Assembly (NCBI RefSeq): GCF_043195095.1
Contig: NZ_JBAFWN010000002.1
Strand: one strand, 5' to 3'
Length of the DNA: 64,000 nucleotides
DNA from: NCEH01 sp043195095
GTDB lineage: Bacteria; Pseudomonadota; Alphaproteobacteria; Rhizobiales; Xanthobacteraceae
The translations under genes were made by a program, and so were the position numbers. Shown here one piece after another: positions 1-9,321 of the stretch; position 1 is the stretch's first letter; each line of letters starts with the position of its first letter. The notes beneath the pieces were generated by a model, which was not told where the DNA came from, did no database searches, and saw only the letters and a program-made list of their open reading frames with translations.

Positions 1-410
1 GGCGGCGTCTGCGGCGCATCGGCCAGCGCGGCCTCAACTTCGCCTACGATCCGCGCCTGGGCGTCGACGGCACGCTCCCATCCGCGCACGCTCTCGAGCG
101 GGTGGGCGAAAAACTGGTTGGCGACCGCCTGGAATTCGGCTTCCGCGAGATAGCCGGTGGAGGAGCGATCGTTCTCGTGCATGGCCGGGCGCACCTCAAC
201 CGGCAGGCGAAGCGCCTCTGCCAGGAGGGCGGCGGTCTCCTTGGCCTTCACCTCGTCGCTGGAGACGATGCGGCCGAAGCCCAGCAGCGCCGGATCGTGG
301 GCAAAAGCACGCGCGCGCGTGATGCCGGTGTCAGACAGCCCCCACAACGGAACCGGAAGGCTCGCATCCACCTTCACCTGGGGATGGCTGACATAAAGAA
401 AGGGCGTCAC
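1..410 (-). CDS. Histidine phosphatase family protein (3' end beyond window)
   Basis: An open frame on the minus strand runs from a GTG at 410 to the window edge with no stop, so at least 136 residues are present and the C-terminus is missing. The translation has the phosphoglycerate-mutase fold pattern: a short first strand ending in YVSHP, then WGLSDTG, and later RIVSSDEVKAKETA, which fits the helix around the second phosphate-binding region. The usual RHG triad is replaced by SHP, a variant I associate with an alphaproteobacterial subgroup of this family. The GTG overlaps the TGA of the upstream methyltransferase gene (GTGA, 407-410), implying translational coupling. The substrate is unknown. 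The family call is fairly firm; the function is not. Confidence 0.75.
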   Translation of the reverse strand, partial: MTPFLYVSHPQVKVDASLPVPLWGLSDTGITRARAFAHDPALLGFGRIVSSDEVKAKETAALLAEALRLPVEVRPAMHENDRSSTGYLAEAEFQAVANQFFAHPLESVRGWERAVDAQARIVGEVEAALADAPQTP

Positions 411-1009
411 GGCCGCCGATAAGCCCACACGCGGGCGGGCGGCAGGTTCAACCACACACGCGGCGAACGCTCGCCATTGATGCGGCCGTTCTTGAGCGGC
501 ACGGGCGACACCACGGCATAGGTGAATTGGATGAACGGCGCACCGCCCACGCACAGGTCGAACGCCTCGTTCACCATGCGGTCGCGATCCTCAGGCGAGC
601 GGGTGAACAGGGGCAGGGAGGAGATGGTGCCGACGGCGGGACCGGGCAGCAGCCCGTTCAGCGTCTTGCGCATCTCATAGGCATCACCCTGAATCACGGT
701 GACGCCCGGATAACGACGGCGCAGAAGAGCGCAGAATTCCGGGTTATATTCGATGAGAAACAGGCGTTCGGGCGCGAATCCCTTTGCCAGCAGCGCCCGC
801 GTCACCGGGCCGGTGCCGGGTCCAAGCTCGATCACGGGGCCGGGAATCGCGGGATCCAGATAGCCCGCCATCATCCGGGCGAGGGCTTTGCCCGAGGGCG
901 AAACGGCGCCGGTTTTCAAGGGATTCTGGAACCAGGACTGAAGGAACCGCAGCTCATCATTCATGCGGGGCTTGCGCAATTCGCCGCCATGGTTTTGGGA
1001 CTGCAGCAT
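407..1009 (-). CDS. pmtA: Phospholipid N-methyltransferase-like SAM-dependent methyltransferase (COG3963 type)
   Basis: This 200-residue protein carries a class I methyltransferase SAM-binding motif, ELGPGTGPVT, near residue 60, followed by an acidic strand end (FLIEYN) and the strand VIQGDAY. Size and motif pattern fit the small soluble Rhodobacter-type phosphatidylethanolamine N-methyltransferases, which make phosphatidylcholine at the inner membrane; rRNA dimethyltransferase-like proteins look similar, so the lipid role is inferred. I keep the start at 1009 because GGAG lies a suitable distance upstream; ATG 964 (185 residues) is an alternative without a clear ribosome site. It is translationally coupled to the phosphatase gene downstream. 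Confidence 0.7.
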   Translation of the reverse strand: MLQSQNHGGELRKPRMNDELRFLQSWFQNPLKTGAVSPSGKALARMMAGYLDPAIPGPVIELGPGTGPVTRALLAKGFAPERLFLIEYNPEFCALLRRRYPGVTVIQGDAYEMRKTLNGLLPGPAVGTISSLPLFTRSPEDRDRMVNEAFDLCVGGAPFIQFTYAVVSPVPLKNGRINGERSPRVWLNLPPARVWAYRRP

Positions 1010-1138
1010 TCGCGGGCTCCGCGCCTGGGCCAGATAAGTCTTCAGGCACCGCGATTAGACGGGAAAAGAGTTCGGGTCAAGGCAAGGCGCGATGGGCACA
1101 CTGGTATCCTGATAGCATCGCGCCGAGCCTCCGTAACG

Positions 1139-2020
1139 TCAGAGATTGAGGAAAGACGTCAGTTCCGAGCGAAATTCCGGCTCGATATCGGGCCGCATCA
1201 GCGCGTAAGCGACATTGGCCATCAAGAAGCCGATCTTGGAGCCGCAGTCATACACCGCGCCGTCGAAAGTCACGGCGAAGAAACGCTCCCGTTCCATCAG
1301 CTTCAACATCGAATCAGTCAGCTGGATTTCCCCACCGGCGCCCTGCTCCTGCTTGGCGAGCAGATCGAAAATGGTTGGCTGCAAAATATATCGTCCGGAA
1401 ATGGCAAGGTTGGTCGGCGCCGTGCCCCGGGCCGGTTTTTCCACCATCTGCGTAATCTCCGGCACGAAACTCGCAGCAGAAGAGGTGCCGACGATGCCGT
1501 ACTGATGGGTCTGGTCATCCGGGACTTCATAGACCGAAATGACGTTGCCGCCGGTATGCTCATAGGCCTCGACCATCTTGGCAAGGCAGCCCTTGCCGTT
1601 CTTGGGCAGGTGCAGCATGTCGGGCAGCAGCAGGGCGAACGGTTCGTCGCCGATCAGGTCGCGCGCGCACCACACCGCATGCCCGAGGCCGAGCGGCAGT
1701 TGCTGGCGCGTAAAGGAAGTGGTGCCGGCCTTCGGCGTGTCGCGGTCCAGCTGTTCCAGCTCCGCCGTCTTGCCGCGATCCACGAGCGTCTTTTCGAGCT
1801 CGAACTGGCGATCGAAATGATCCTCGATGACCGCTTTGTTGCGGCCCGTGACGAACACGATGTGCTCGATGCCTGCGGCACGCGCCTCGTCCACGACATG
1901 CTGCACGACCGGCCGGTCGACGACGGTCAGCATTTCCTTCGGCACCGCCTTCGTGGCGGGCAGGAAGCGCGTACCAAGGCCGGCAACCGGCAGGATGGCT
2001 TTCCGCAGAGGCTTCGGCAT
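1139..2020 (-). CDS. galU: UTP--glucose-1-phosphate uridylyltransferase
   Basis: This 293-residue protein makes UDP-glucose from UTP and glucose-1-phosphate in the cytoplasm. The N-terminal nucleotidyltransferase signature (PVAGLGTRFLPATKAVPKEM, from about residue 8) is complete, with FVTGRNK following and EKPA further on, and the length is that of bacterial GalU. The open frame extends upstream to 2089, but the sequence MPKPLRKAIL at 2020 is the normal GalU N-terminus. It is divergent from galE (2314), so the pair supplies UDP-glucose and UDP-galactose or related sugars. The exopolysaccharide locus 23 kb away would be a natural consumer, although nothing in the sequence proves this link. Confidence 0.93.
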   Translation of the reverse strand: MPKPLRKAILPVAGLGTRFLPATKAVPKEMLTVVDRPVVQHVVDEARAAGIEHIVFVTGRNKAVIEDHFDRQFELEKTLVDRGKTAELEQLDRDTPKAGTTSFTRQQLPLGLGHAVWCARDLIGDEPFALLLPDMLHLPKNGKGCLAKMVEAYEHTGGNVISVYEVPDDQTHQYGIVGTSSAASFVPEITQMVEKPARGTAPTNLAISGRYILQPTIFDLLAKQEQGAGGEIQLTDSMLKLMERERFFAVTFDGAVYDCGSKIGFLMANVAYALMRPDIEPEFRSELTSFLNL

Positions 2021-2313
2021 GGAATGGGCACCATTCAGTTTCTGGAGATCGGGGCTTTTAGCACGCAGGTCCCGCGCCCGGCAAAGCACTCGATTGTCGG
2101 ATCGCCACGCCAGGGCACGTCTTTACGCCCTGGCCTTGCCGCATCGCACGATTGCCTTTGACCGAGCTTGGTCCAGAGCGGTAACGCATCCCCATCGAAT
2201 TGGTTCGCGCGGTGTGGACCTGGGCGATGACGCACCGCACAATAAGCGCGTGAACTTCGACGTCGGCCTGCGGGGGGCCTGCGGGGGGCCAGCGCGGCGA
2301 GAAGGACGGGGAC

Positions 2314-3303
2314 ATGGCGATTCTGGTCACGGGTGGGGCGGGTTATATCGGCAGCCACATGGTGCTCGCGCTTCTCGACGCGGGCGAGGCGGTCGTGGTG
2401 CTAGACGATCTTTCCACCGGATTTCGCTGGGCGGTGCCCGATGCCGCAGTCTTCGTGCAAGGGGATGTCAGCGATAGCGCATTGGTCACGCAAATTGTGC
2501 GGCAACATGGCATTGACGCCGTCATTCATTTTGCCGCGCGCATCGTCGTTCCGGATTCCGTGGCCGATCCGCTCGGTTATTATCTTGCCAATACAGTGAA
2601 GACCCGCGCTCTGCTGGAAGCTGTGGTGGCGGCGGGCGTGCCGCATTTCATCTTCTCCTCCACCGCCGCCGTCTACGGCATGGTAGGCACCGAGCCTGTG
2701 GACGAGCATGCCGCGCTCAATCCGATTTCGCCCTACGGCCGCTCGAAGCTGATGAGCGAATGGATGATGCGGGACGCCGGGGCGGCCTTCCCGCTGCATT
2801 ATGTCGCGCTGCGGTATTTCAACGTGGCGGGCGCCGATCCGAACGGCCGATCGGGCCAGTCGACCGCGGGCGCGACCCATCTCATCAAGGTCGCCTGCGA
2901 GGCGGCGCTCGGCAAGCGCCCAGGCCTGCATGTGTTCGGCACGGATTACGAGACCCCCGACGGCACCTGCCTGCGCGATTATATCCACGTAAGCGATCTC
3001 GCCGCGGCCCATCTCGATGCGCTCGCCCATCTGCGGGCCGGAGGCGAGAGCGGCATCTTCAACTGCGGCTATGGCCGGGGCTATTCGGTTCTGGAAGTGG
3101 TGGAGACGGTGAAGGCGGTTTCCGGGGTGGATTTCCCCGTCACTTATTCCCCGCGCCGTGCCGGCGATCCCGCCGCCATCGTGGCAGCGTCAGATCGCAT
3201 CCAGGCGCAGCTGGGCTGGTCCCCCAAGCTCGACGATCTGTCCACCATCGTTGCCCACGCGCTCGATTGGGAGCGCAGCCTCGCCCAGCGGGGACCTATT
3301 TAG
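2314..3303 (+). CDS. galE: UDP-glucose 4-epimerase
   Basis: The 329-residue product is an extended short-chain dehydrogenase that interconverts UDP-glucose and UDP-galactose with bound NAD. The N-terminal Rossmann motif TGGAGYIG is at residues 6-13, the segment IHFAARIVVPDSV follows, and the catalytic Tyr-x3-Lys appears as SPYGRSK near residue 143. The start ATG at 2314 follows AAGGACGGGG, a reasonable ribosome site. It lies divergent to galU with about 290 bp between the starts; that gap holds a short tandem of gcctgcgggg near 2267-2291 and no other gene. Other UDP-sugar epimerases share this architecture, so the exact substrate is assigned by similarity only. Confidence 0.9.
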   Translation: MAILVTGGAGYIGSHMVLALLDAGEAVVVLDDLSTGFRWAVPDAAVFVQGDVSDSALVTQIVRQHGIDAVIHFAARIVVPDSVADPLGYYLANTVKTRALLEAVVAAGVPHFIFSSTAAVYGMVGTEPVDEHAALNPISPYGRSKLMSEWMMRDAGAAFPLHYVALRYFNVAGADPNGRSGQSTAGATHLIKVACEAALGKRPGLHVFGTDYETPDGTCLRDYIHVSDLAAAHLDALAHLRAGGESGIFNCGYGRGYSVLEVVETVKAVSGVDFPVTYSPRRAGDPAAIVAASDRIQAQLGWSPKLDDLSTIVAHALDWERSLAQRGPI

Positions 3304-3432
3304 TCCCTCTCGCCCCTGCCGCGCGGATAAAGTTGCCCTACGTTAACCACAGAGCAACCATATGCACCTCCCATTAGCGGTCATGGAATCCGCGGGGCAC
3401 ATCTGCGCGCCGCCGCAGCGAAGAGGGCAGTC

Positions 3433-4746
3433 ATGGCGCTGAAGACAACCGGCGGAGCGCTCGCCATCGCTTTCGGCCTTTCTCTTGCGGGACTTGCACC
3501 CGCCGGGGCTCAGGCTCAGGTGACGGGCTCGATCTTCGGATTTCCCGCCAATCCGACACCGGAGGCCACCCGCCCGGCGAGCCATCCCCTCATGACGCCT
3601 GAGGCGATCGCCCAGGCGCAGGCCAATTTTCCCAATTGCATCGCCAGCATGTGGCCGCTGGCGCAAGCCAAGGGCGTGTCGCAGCGCGGCTTCGAGCGCT
3701 TCACTGCGGGCCTCGAGCCCGACATGAAGATCATGGATTATCTCGACAGCCAGCCGGAATTCTCCCGCGCGCTGGGCGATTATGTGAACATGCTGGTGAG
3801 CGAAAAGCGCATCGCCAAGGGCAAGGAGATCCTGGCCAAGTACAAGCCGATCTTCGATGCTGTCGAAAAGGCCTACAAGGTGGACCGCTATACGGTGGCT
3901 GCCATCTGGGGCATCGAAAGCGACTATGGCAATCCGAACGGAATGGGCTCGCGCTCGGTCCTGCGCTCCACTGCGACGCTGGCCTGCATCGGTCGCCGGC
4001 AGGATTATTTCCGGGACGAGTTCATCGCCACCTTGCAGATTCTCGACAAGGGCGATGTCCCGGCCGACCATCTGAAAGGCTCTTGGGCGGGCGCGTTCGG
4101 GCCGACTCAGTTCATGCCCACCAGCTTCCAGCGCTTCGCGGTGGATTTCGACGGCGACGGCCATCGCAACGTGGTGGATTCCATCCCGGACGTGATTGCC
4201 TCCACCGCCAACAACCTCAAGCTCGATGGCTGGCAGTTCGGCAAGACCTGGGGCTATGAGGTGGTTCTGCCGGCGAATTTCGATTATCGCTATGTGGATC
4301 GCTCCAAGCGCTACAGCCTTGCCCAATGGACCTCTCTCGGCATCACGCGGCCGGGCGGCCGGGCGTTTCCCCGCGCCACGGACACCGCCTTCCTGCTTTT
4401 GCCCACCGGCGCCAAGGGACCGGCGTTCCTGATGCTGCCGAACTTCGGCTCGATCCTCCGGTATAATCCGGCGGATGCCTATGCCCTCGCCATCGGCCAT
4501 CTCTCCGACCGGCTGCGTGGCGGCGGCCCGTTCGTCGCCTCCTGGCCGGCCGGCGAACGCACCCTCACGCGCGCCGAGCGGGTGGAGATGCAATCCCTCC
4601 TGCTCCAGCGCGGCTATGATATCGGCAATGCCGACGGCATCCTTGGCAGCAAGACCCGTGTTGCCGTGCAGGATTTCCAGATCAAGAGCGGCATGGTTCC
4701 GGACGGCTATCCCAATGCCGACGTGCTGAACCGCCTGCGCCGCTGA
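3433..4746 (+). CDS. Lytic murein transglycosylase, MltB type, with peptidoglycan-binding domain
   Basis: The product has 437 residues: a cleavable signal peptide (hydrophobic run ending in AGAQAQ, about 1-30), an MltB-like catalytic domain (about 60-360) and a C-terminal peptidoglycan-binding fold (about 375-437, GYDIGNADGILGSKTR). The catalytic glutamate is expected at E162 in GIESDYGNPNG, and the family motif GAFGPTQFMPTSF is present. The enzyme cleaves the MurNAc-GlcNAc bond in the periplasm with 1,6-anhydro formation. There is no lipobox, so it is probably soluble rather than a lipoprotein. It is transcribed alone and is followed by a GC-rich hairpin. Confidence 0.92.
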   Translation: MALKTTGGALAIAFGLSLAGLAPAGAQAQVTGSIFGFPANPTPEATRPASHPLMTPEAIAQAQANFPNCIASMWPLAQAKGVSQRGFERFTAGLEPDMKIMDYLDSQPEFSRALGDYVNMLVSEKRIAKGKEILAKYKPIFDAVEKAYKVDRYTVAAIWGIESDYGNPNGMGSRSVLRSTATLACIGRRQDYFRDEFIATLQILDKGDVPADHLKGSWAGAFGPTQFMPTSFQRFAVDFDGDGHRNVVDSIPDVIASTANNLKLDGWQFGKTWGYEVVLPANFDYRYVDRSKRYSLAQWTSLGITRPGGRAFPRATDTAFLLLPTGAKGPAFLMLPNFGSILRYNPADAYALAIGHLSDRLRGGGPFVASWPAGERTLTRAERVEMQSLLLQRGYDIGNADGILGSKTRVAVQDFQIKSGMVPDGYPNADVLNRLRR

Positions 4747-4766
4747 GCCGCCGAACGGTACGTAAG

Positions 4767-4791
4767 CGAGCCGGCGCGCGGTGCCGGCTCG
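4767..4791 (+). terminator. GC-rich hairpin after the transglycosylase gene
   Basis: A perfect 9-bp inverted repeat (CGAGCCGGC / GCCGGCTCG) with a 7-nt loop lies about 20 bp after the stop codon. There is no T-tract, so it could be a weak terminator or an mRNA-stabilising structure. Confidence 0.4.
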
Positions 4792-4936
4792 AACGCCCTT
4801 GAGTCTTCGCACGTTACAAAACCTCACATATGCGAACGGCCCGGAAACATACGGACATCGGCGGGCAACCGCCGGTCGTCATGGTGCCGACGGTGAAGCG
4901 GCGGCCCGGTGGCGCCGCGCCGACCGGAGCCTTCGC

Positions 4937-5215
4937 GTGCCTGCCATCGCATTTCCCCACCGCGCTTTGTCGCGGCTTGCACTCTCGTTTCTAATCCAGT
5001 GCGTGTTCGCCGCGCCGCCGGTGCTGGCGCAAGAGGCGGCCCCCGCAGCCGCGAAGGCGGCTCAACAGGCCTGTCGTGCCGACGTGCAGAAGCTGTGCGC
5101 CGGCGTGCAGCCGGGCGGCGGCCGCATCGCTCAATGCCTTCAAAAACAGGCGGACCAGGTCAGCGAAGGCTGCCGCACCGCTCTCCTGGCAGCACAGGCC
5201 AAGCGCGCCCAATAG
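4937..5215 (+). CDS. Small exported cysteine-rich repeat protein
   Basis: Starting at GTG 4937, the product is 92 residues: a hydrophobic signal segment (LALSFLIQCVF...PPVLA) followed by about 58 residues with CRADVQKLC, RIAQCLQ and VSEGC. That spacing matches the cysteine-rich GLG1-like repeat found in many small exported proteobacterial proteins. The open frame continues upstream of 4937, but the extra residues are arginine-rich and lack family character, so the GTG was chosen as the last in-frame start before the signal sequence. Function is unknown; the four cysteines of the mature part probably form disulfides in the periplasm. Confidence 0.65.
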   Translation: MPAIAFPHRALSRLALSFLIQCVFAAPPVLAQEAAPAAAKAAQQACRADVQKLCAGVQPGGGRIAQCLQKQADQVSEGCRTALLAAQAKRAQ

Positions 5216-5358
5216 CTGGCGCGCGCCATCGCCGGCAGCGGACGACCTTACGCGCTCGACTTCCGACCTCGCCTCGCGTATCCGCAAGGGATCGGCGCCG
5301 CCATTTTCGAACGGGGCATTACCCGCGGCGCGCCGGCTCTGCGAAGGAGAGGTAGAGG

Positions 5359-6564
5359 ATGCGCACGCTGTCCGCTTCCGTTGCGGCCATCGCCGTCGGC
5401 GCCGCCCTGTTCGCCTCGGCGGCCCGCGCCCAGCAGGGCGAGATCAAGATCGGCGAGATCAATTCCTATTCCACCTTACCCGCCTTCACCGAGCCCTATC
5501 GCAAGGGCTGGCAATTGGCGGTCGAGGAGGTTAACGCGGCTGGCGGCCTGCTCGGCAAGAAGCTGGTGGTCATCTCCAAGGACGATGCCGGCAAGCCCGC
5601 CGATGCCGTGACCGCCGCCAACGAACTGGTCTCTTCCGACCAGGTGGCGATGCTGGCGGGAACCTTCTTTTCCCACATCGGCCTTGCGGTGGCCGATTAC
5701 GCCAAGCAGAAGAAGGTGTTCTTCCTCGCTGCCGAGCCCCTGACCGACGCCATCACCTGGGACAAGGGCAACGTTTACACCTTCCGCCTGCGCCCCTCCA
5801 ATTACATGCAGGCGGCCATGCTGGCGGAAGAGGCGGCCAAGCTGCCGGCCAAGCGCTGGGCGACCATCGCGCCGAACTATGAATATGGCCAGTCCGCCGT
5901 CGCGGTGTTCAAGAAGCTGCTGTCCGCCAAGCGGCCCGATGTGGAATGGGTGGCCGAGCAATGGCCGCCCCAGGGCAAGATCGACGCTGGCCCGGTGGTG
6001 CAGGCCATTGCCGCCGCAAAGCCCGATGCGATCCTCAACGTCACCTTTGGCCCTGATCTCGCCAAGCTGGTCCGCGAGGGCAACACACGCGGCCTGTTCA
6101 AGGATCGCACGGTGGTCAGCTTCCTCACCGGCGAGCCGGAATATCTCGATCCGCTCAAGGACGAGGCGCCGGAGGGCTGGATCGTCACCGGATACCCCTG
6201 GTACGCGATCCAGAGTCCCGAACACGACGCCTTCCTGAAAGCCTACCGGGCGAGGTTCAACGATTATCCCCGGCTCGGCTCGGTGGTGGGCTATTCCACC
6301 ATCAAGGCCGCCGCCGCCATCATCGCGAAGGCGGGCTCCACGGACACCGACAAGCTGATCGCCGCCGCCGAGGGCATATCCCTGGTCAGCCCGTTCGGCC
6401 CGATCGTATTCCGCAACGGGGATCACCAATCGACCCTCGGCGCCTTCGTGGGCAAGACCAAGGTGCAGGACGGCCAGGGGCGGATGGTGGACTTCGTCTA
6501 TCGCGACGGCGCCGCCTATCTGCCGAGCGAGGACGAGGCGGCGAAACTGCGGCCGGCGCAATAG
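5359..6564 (+). CDS. ABC transporter substrate-binding protein, branched-chain amino acid (LivJ) family
   Basis: The 401-residue periplasmic binding protein has a signal peptide (cut after ARAQ, about residue 24) and a type I periplasmic-binding fold. The opening EIKIGEINSYSTLPAFTEPY, then GWQLAVEEVNAAGGLLGKK and DDAGKPADAV, are typical LivJ-like segments. It is the first gene of a four-gene importer, followed by a fused permease and two ATPases. The ligand cannot be read from the sequence: this family also binds amides, urea, short carboxylates and aromatics. A good ribosome site (GGAGAGG) precedes ATG 5359. The 139-bp gap to the permease can fold, which often lowers downstream expression relative to the abundant binding protein. 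Confidence 0.9.
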   Translation: MRTLSASVAAIAVGAALFASAARAQQGEIKIGEINSYSTLPAFTEPYRKGWQLAVEEVNAAGGLLGKKLVVISKDDAGKPADAVTAANELVSSDQVAMLAGTFFSHIGLAVADYAKQKKVFFLAAEPLTDAITWDKGNVYTFRLRPSNYMQAAMLAEEAAKLPAKRWATIAPNYEYGQSAVAVFKKLLSAKRPDVEWVAEQWPPQGKIDAGPVVQAIAAAKPDAILNVTFGPDLAKLVREGNTRGLFKDRTVVSFLTGEPEYLDPLKDEAPEGWIVTGYPWYAIQSPEHDAFLKAYRARFNDYPRLGSVVGYSTIKAAAAIIAKAGSTDTDKLIAAAEGISLVSPFGPIVFRNGDHQSTLGAFVGKTKVQDGQGRMVDFVYRDGAAYLPSEDEAAKLRPAQ

Positions 6565-6583
6565 GTTTGTCTCTTCGCCCGAA

Positions 6584-6642
6584 CGGCCGCGCTCCCGGAG
6601 GGGGACGGTTGGGGTGAAGGGTGAAGCGCTCCCGCGCGGCCG
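6584..6642 (+). other. Intercistronic stem-loop between binding protein and permease
   Basis: CGGCCGCGC at 6584 pairs with GCGCGGCCG at 6634, and a second imperfect C/G-rich pairing lies beside it. Such structures after binding-protein genes commonly protect the upstream mRNA; this role is inferred. Confidence 0.3.
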
Positions 6643-6703
6643 GTCCCTCCCCCGGGGAGGCACGTGAACGGGTCTGTCAAACCGAGGCGAGGAGACGCGA
6701 CTC

Positions 6704-8551
6704 TTGGATTTCATCGTCGCCCAGTTCCTCACCGGGCTCGCCAGCGCCTGCTCGCTGTTCCTGGTGGCGAGCGGGCTCTCGATCATATTCGGCGTGACGC
6801 GCATCGTGAACTTCGCTCACGGCGCCTTCTATATGCTTGGCGCCTATGTGGCCTACAGCCTCACGGAGCGGTTTTCCGGGGCGCTCGGCTTCTGGGGCGC
6901 CCTGGTGTGCGCCGCCGCGGTCGTAGCCTTGCTCGGTGTGGCGATGGAAATTCTGCTCTTGCGCCGCATCTACCGCGCGCCGGAGCTGTTCCAACTGCTC
7001 GCAACTTTCGGCGTCACGCTGATGGTTGAGGATCTGGTGGTGCTGATCTTCGGCCCGGAAGACCTGCTCGGCCCACGCGCGCCGGGCCTCAAAGGCGCGG
7101 TGGATATCCTCGGCCAGGCGATCCCCGCCTACGACCTGTTCCTGGTGGCGCTCGGGCCCTTGGTGCTGGGGGCGATCTGGCTTGCATTCCACACCACACG
7201 CTGGGGCATTTTGGTCCGCGCCGCGACCCAGGACCGCGACATGGTGGCCGCGCTCGGCGTGAACCAGAAATGGCTGTTCACCTCCGTGTTCGCCCTCGGC
7301 GTGTTCCTGGCGGCGCTCGGCGGGGCGCTGCAATTGCCGCGCGAGGCCGTGAACCATTCCATGGACTTGAAGATCATCGTCGAGGTGTTCGTGGTGGTGG
7401 TCATCGGGGGGCTGGGCAGCGTGACCGGCGCCTTTCTGGCCGCCGTCCTGGTGTGCGAACTGAATGCCTTCGGCATCCTCGTCCTGCCCCAGGTGTCGCT
7501 GGTGCTGGTGTTTGCGGTGATGGCGCTGGTGCTGGTGCTGCGGCCCTATGGCCTGCTCGGCCGCGCCGACGGTGCCGCACGTCCGGCTATCGGAACCTTC
7601 ATCACCCCATGGCGCCCCTTCACGGCGCGCGAGCGCGCGCTGGTGGCAGTCCTCGTCATACTCGCGGCCCTGCTGCCGCTGGGAGCCGGCGCCTATCAAC
7701 TCAACGTCGCCGCCGAAATCGCGGTTTTCGTGCTGTTCGCCGCGAGCCTGCATTTCCTGATGGGGGCCGGTGGCCTGCCCTCGTTCGGGCATGCGGCCTA
7801 TTTCGGCCTCGGCGCCTATGGCGCGGCGTTTGCCCTGAAGGGCGCCGGGCTCTCCATGGCGGGAGCGATCCTGCTCGGCCCGCTGCTGGGCCTCGCCGGA
7901 GCGGCGCTGTTCGGCTGGTTCTGCGTGCGCCTGTCGGGCGTCTATTCCGCCATGCTGACGCTGGCCTTCGCCCAGATCGCCTGGGCGGTCGCCTTCCAAT
8001 GGGTGGAGGTGACCGGCGGCGACAACGGCCTGCTCGGCATCTGGCCCCAAGGCTTCGCCGCCACCCCCGCCGGCTTCTATTGGCTCGCCCTCGCGCTCGC
8101 GATTCTGGGCGTCACAGCCTTGCGGATGCTGATCTTCTCGCCCTTCGGCTTTGCCCTTCGCGCGGCGCGGGACAATGCCGCGCGCGCCGAGGCGCTGGGC
8201 ATTGACCGCCATCGCGTGCAATGGGCGGCGTTCGCCCTCGCCGGCCTGTTCGCGGCTGTGGCCGGAGCCCTGTTTGCCTTCCTGAAGGGTAGCGTCTTCC
8301 CCGATACGCTGGGCATTCCCCTGTCGGTGGACGCGCTCGCCATGGTGCTGCTGGGTGGGGTCGAGACGATCTCCGGCGGGGTTGTCGGGGCCATCGCCTA
8401 CAAGCTTTTGTCGATCGCTCTGATGAGCGAGACCGAGCACTCCAAGCTGGTGCTGGGTGCGGTGATCGTGCTGCTGGTGGTCGCCTTTCCCCACGGCATC
8501 GGCGGCGCTTTCACCCGCCTGCGGGACCGCCTTGGGGGATCCGCCGCATGA
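6704..8551 (+). CDS. Fused branched-chain-type ABC permease (LivH-LivM)
   Basis: The 615-residue protein fuses two permease domains usually made separately. Residues about 1-290 match LivH (ASGLSIIFGVTRIVNFAHGAFYMLGAY, and VVIGGLGSVTGAFLAA near the end). Residues about 300-615 match LivM (LPSFGHAAYFGLGAYGAAF, and AVAGALFAFLKGSVFPD). Many hydrophobic helices are visible in each half. Translation starts at a TTG (6704), chosen because GAGGAGAC lies 9 nt upstream and no ATG or GTG fits the LivH N-terminus. The stop overlaps the next ATG (ATGA), so permease and ATPase are coupled. Fused LivHM proteins are known but less common than split ones. Confidence 0.9.
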   Translation: MDFIVAQFLTGLASACSLFLVASGLSIIFGVTRIVNFAHGAFYMLGAYVAYSLTERFSGALGFWGALVCAAAVVALLGVAMEILLLRRIYRAPELFQLLATFGVTLMVEDLVVLIFGPEDLLGPRAPGLKGAVDILGQAIPAYDLFLVALGPLVLGAIWLAFHTTRWGILVRAATQDRDMVAALGVNQKWLFTSVFALGVFLAALGGALQLPREAVNHSMDLKIIVEVFVVVVIGGLGSVTGAFLAAVLVCELNAFGILVLPQVSLVLVFAVMALVLVLRPYGLLGRADGAARPAIGTFITPWRPFTARERALVAVLVILAALLPLGAGAYQLNVAAEIAVFVLFAASLHFLMGAGGLPSFGHAAYFGLGAYGAAFALKGAGLSMAGAILLGPLLGLAGAALFGWFCVRLSGVYSAMLTLAFAQIAWAVAFQWVEVTGGDNGLLGIWPQGFAATPAGFYWLALALAILGVTALRMLIFSPFGFALRAARDNAARAEALGIDRHRVQWAAFALAGLFAAVAGALFAFLKGSVFPDTLGIPLSVDALAMVLLGGVETISGGVVGAIAYKLLSIALMSETEHSKLVLGAVIVLLVVAFPHGIGGAFTRLRDRLGGSAA

Positions 8552-9321
8552 GCCCGCCGCTGCTGGAGGCCGAGGGCCTCGCGAAGAGCTATGGTGGAGT
8601 CGCGGCGGTGCGCGGGGTCTCCTTCTCCCTCGCAGCCGGCGAGATCCTCGCCCTCATCGGCCCGAATGGCGCGGGGAAGAGCACCTGCTTCGGCCTGCTC
8701 GGCGGGCAGGTGAAGCCGGATGCCGGCATGGTGCGCCTTGCCGGTCAGGACATCACAGGCGCGCCGCCGCGCCGGCTGTTCGGCCTCGGGGTGGGACGCA
8801 CGTTCCAGATCGCGGCCACCTTCGCCTCCATGAGCGTGCGGGAGAATGTGGCGGTGGCACTCCTGTCGCACCACCGCGCGCTCGCCCGGCCCTTCGGTCA
8901 CGCCGCGCGCCGCCATGATAAGGACTCCGACACCCTGCTGGAGCTCGTGGGCCTTGCGGACCAAGCCGGGCGCGCGAGCGGCGAACTGGCCTATGGCGAC
9001 ATCAAGCGCCTGGAACTCGCGCTCGCCCTCGCCAATGCGCCCCGCCTACTGCTGATGGACGAGCCCACCGCCGGCATGGCGAGCGGCGAGCGCATCGCCC
9101 TCATGCGGCTCGTCGCGCGGCTCGCCCGCGAGCGGAACATGGGCATCCTGTTCACCGAGCACGACATGGACGTGGTGTTTGAGCATGCCGACCGCGTGCT
9201 GGTGCTGGATCGCGGCGCACTGATCGCGCAAGGGCCGCCGGCCGCCATCCGGACCGATGAACGGGTGCGCGCCGTCTATCTCGGCACCGGCTCGACCTTC
9301 GCGGGGGATGCGGATGCTTGA
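8548..9321 (+). CDS. ABC transporter ATP-binding protein (LivG type)
   Basis: This 257-residue ATPase has Walker A GPNGAGKST (about residue 38), a Q-loop region RTFQIAA, and Walker B LLLMDEPTAGM. The C-loop is degenerate: the segment before Walker B reads GELAYGDIKRLELALAL rather than LSGGQ, which is usual for LivG subunits. It pairs with the next gene to power the fused permease. The start overlaps the permease stop by four bases (ATGA). Confidence 0.92.
   Translation: MSPPLLEAEGLAKSYGGVAAVRGVSFSLAAGEILALIGPNGAGKSTCFGLLGGQVKPDAGMVRLAGQDITGAPPRRLFGLGVGRTFQIAATFASMSVRENVAVALLSHHRALARPFGHAARRHDKDSDTLLELVGLADQAGRASGELAYGDIKRLELALALANAPRLLLMDEPTAGMASGERIALMRLVARLARERNMGILFTEHDMDVVFEHADRVLVLDRGALIAQGPPAAIRTDERVRAVYLGTGSTFAGDADA

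Noticed and set aside
527..2161. Long plus-strand frame across pmtA and galU
   Set aside because: It covers two well-recognised minus-strand genes and their gap, and has no family character.
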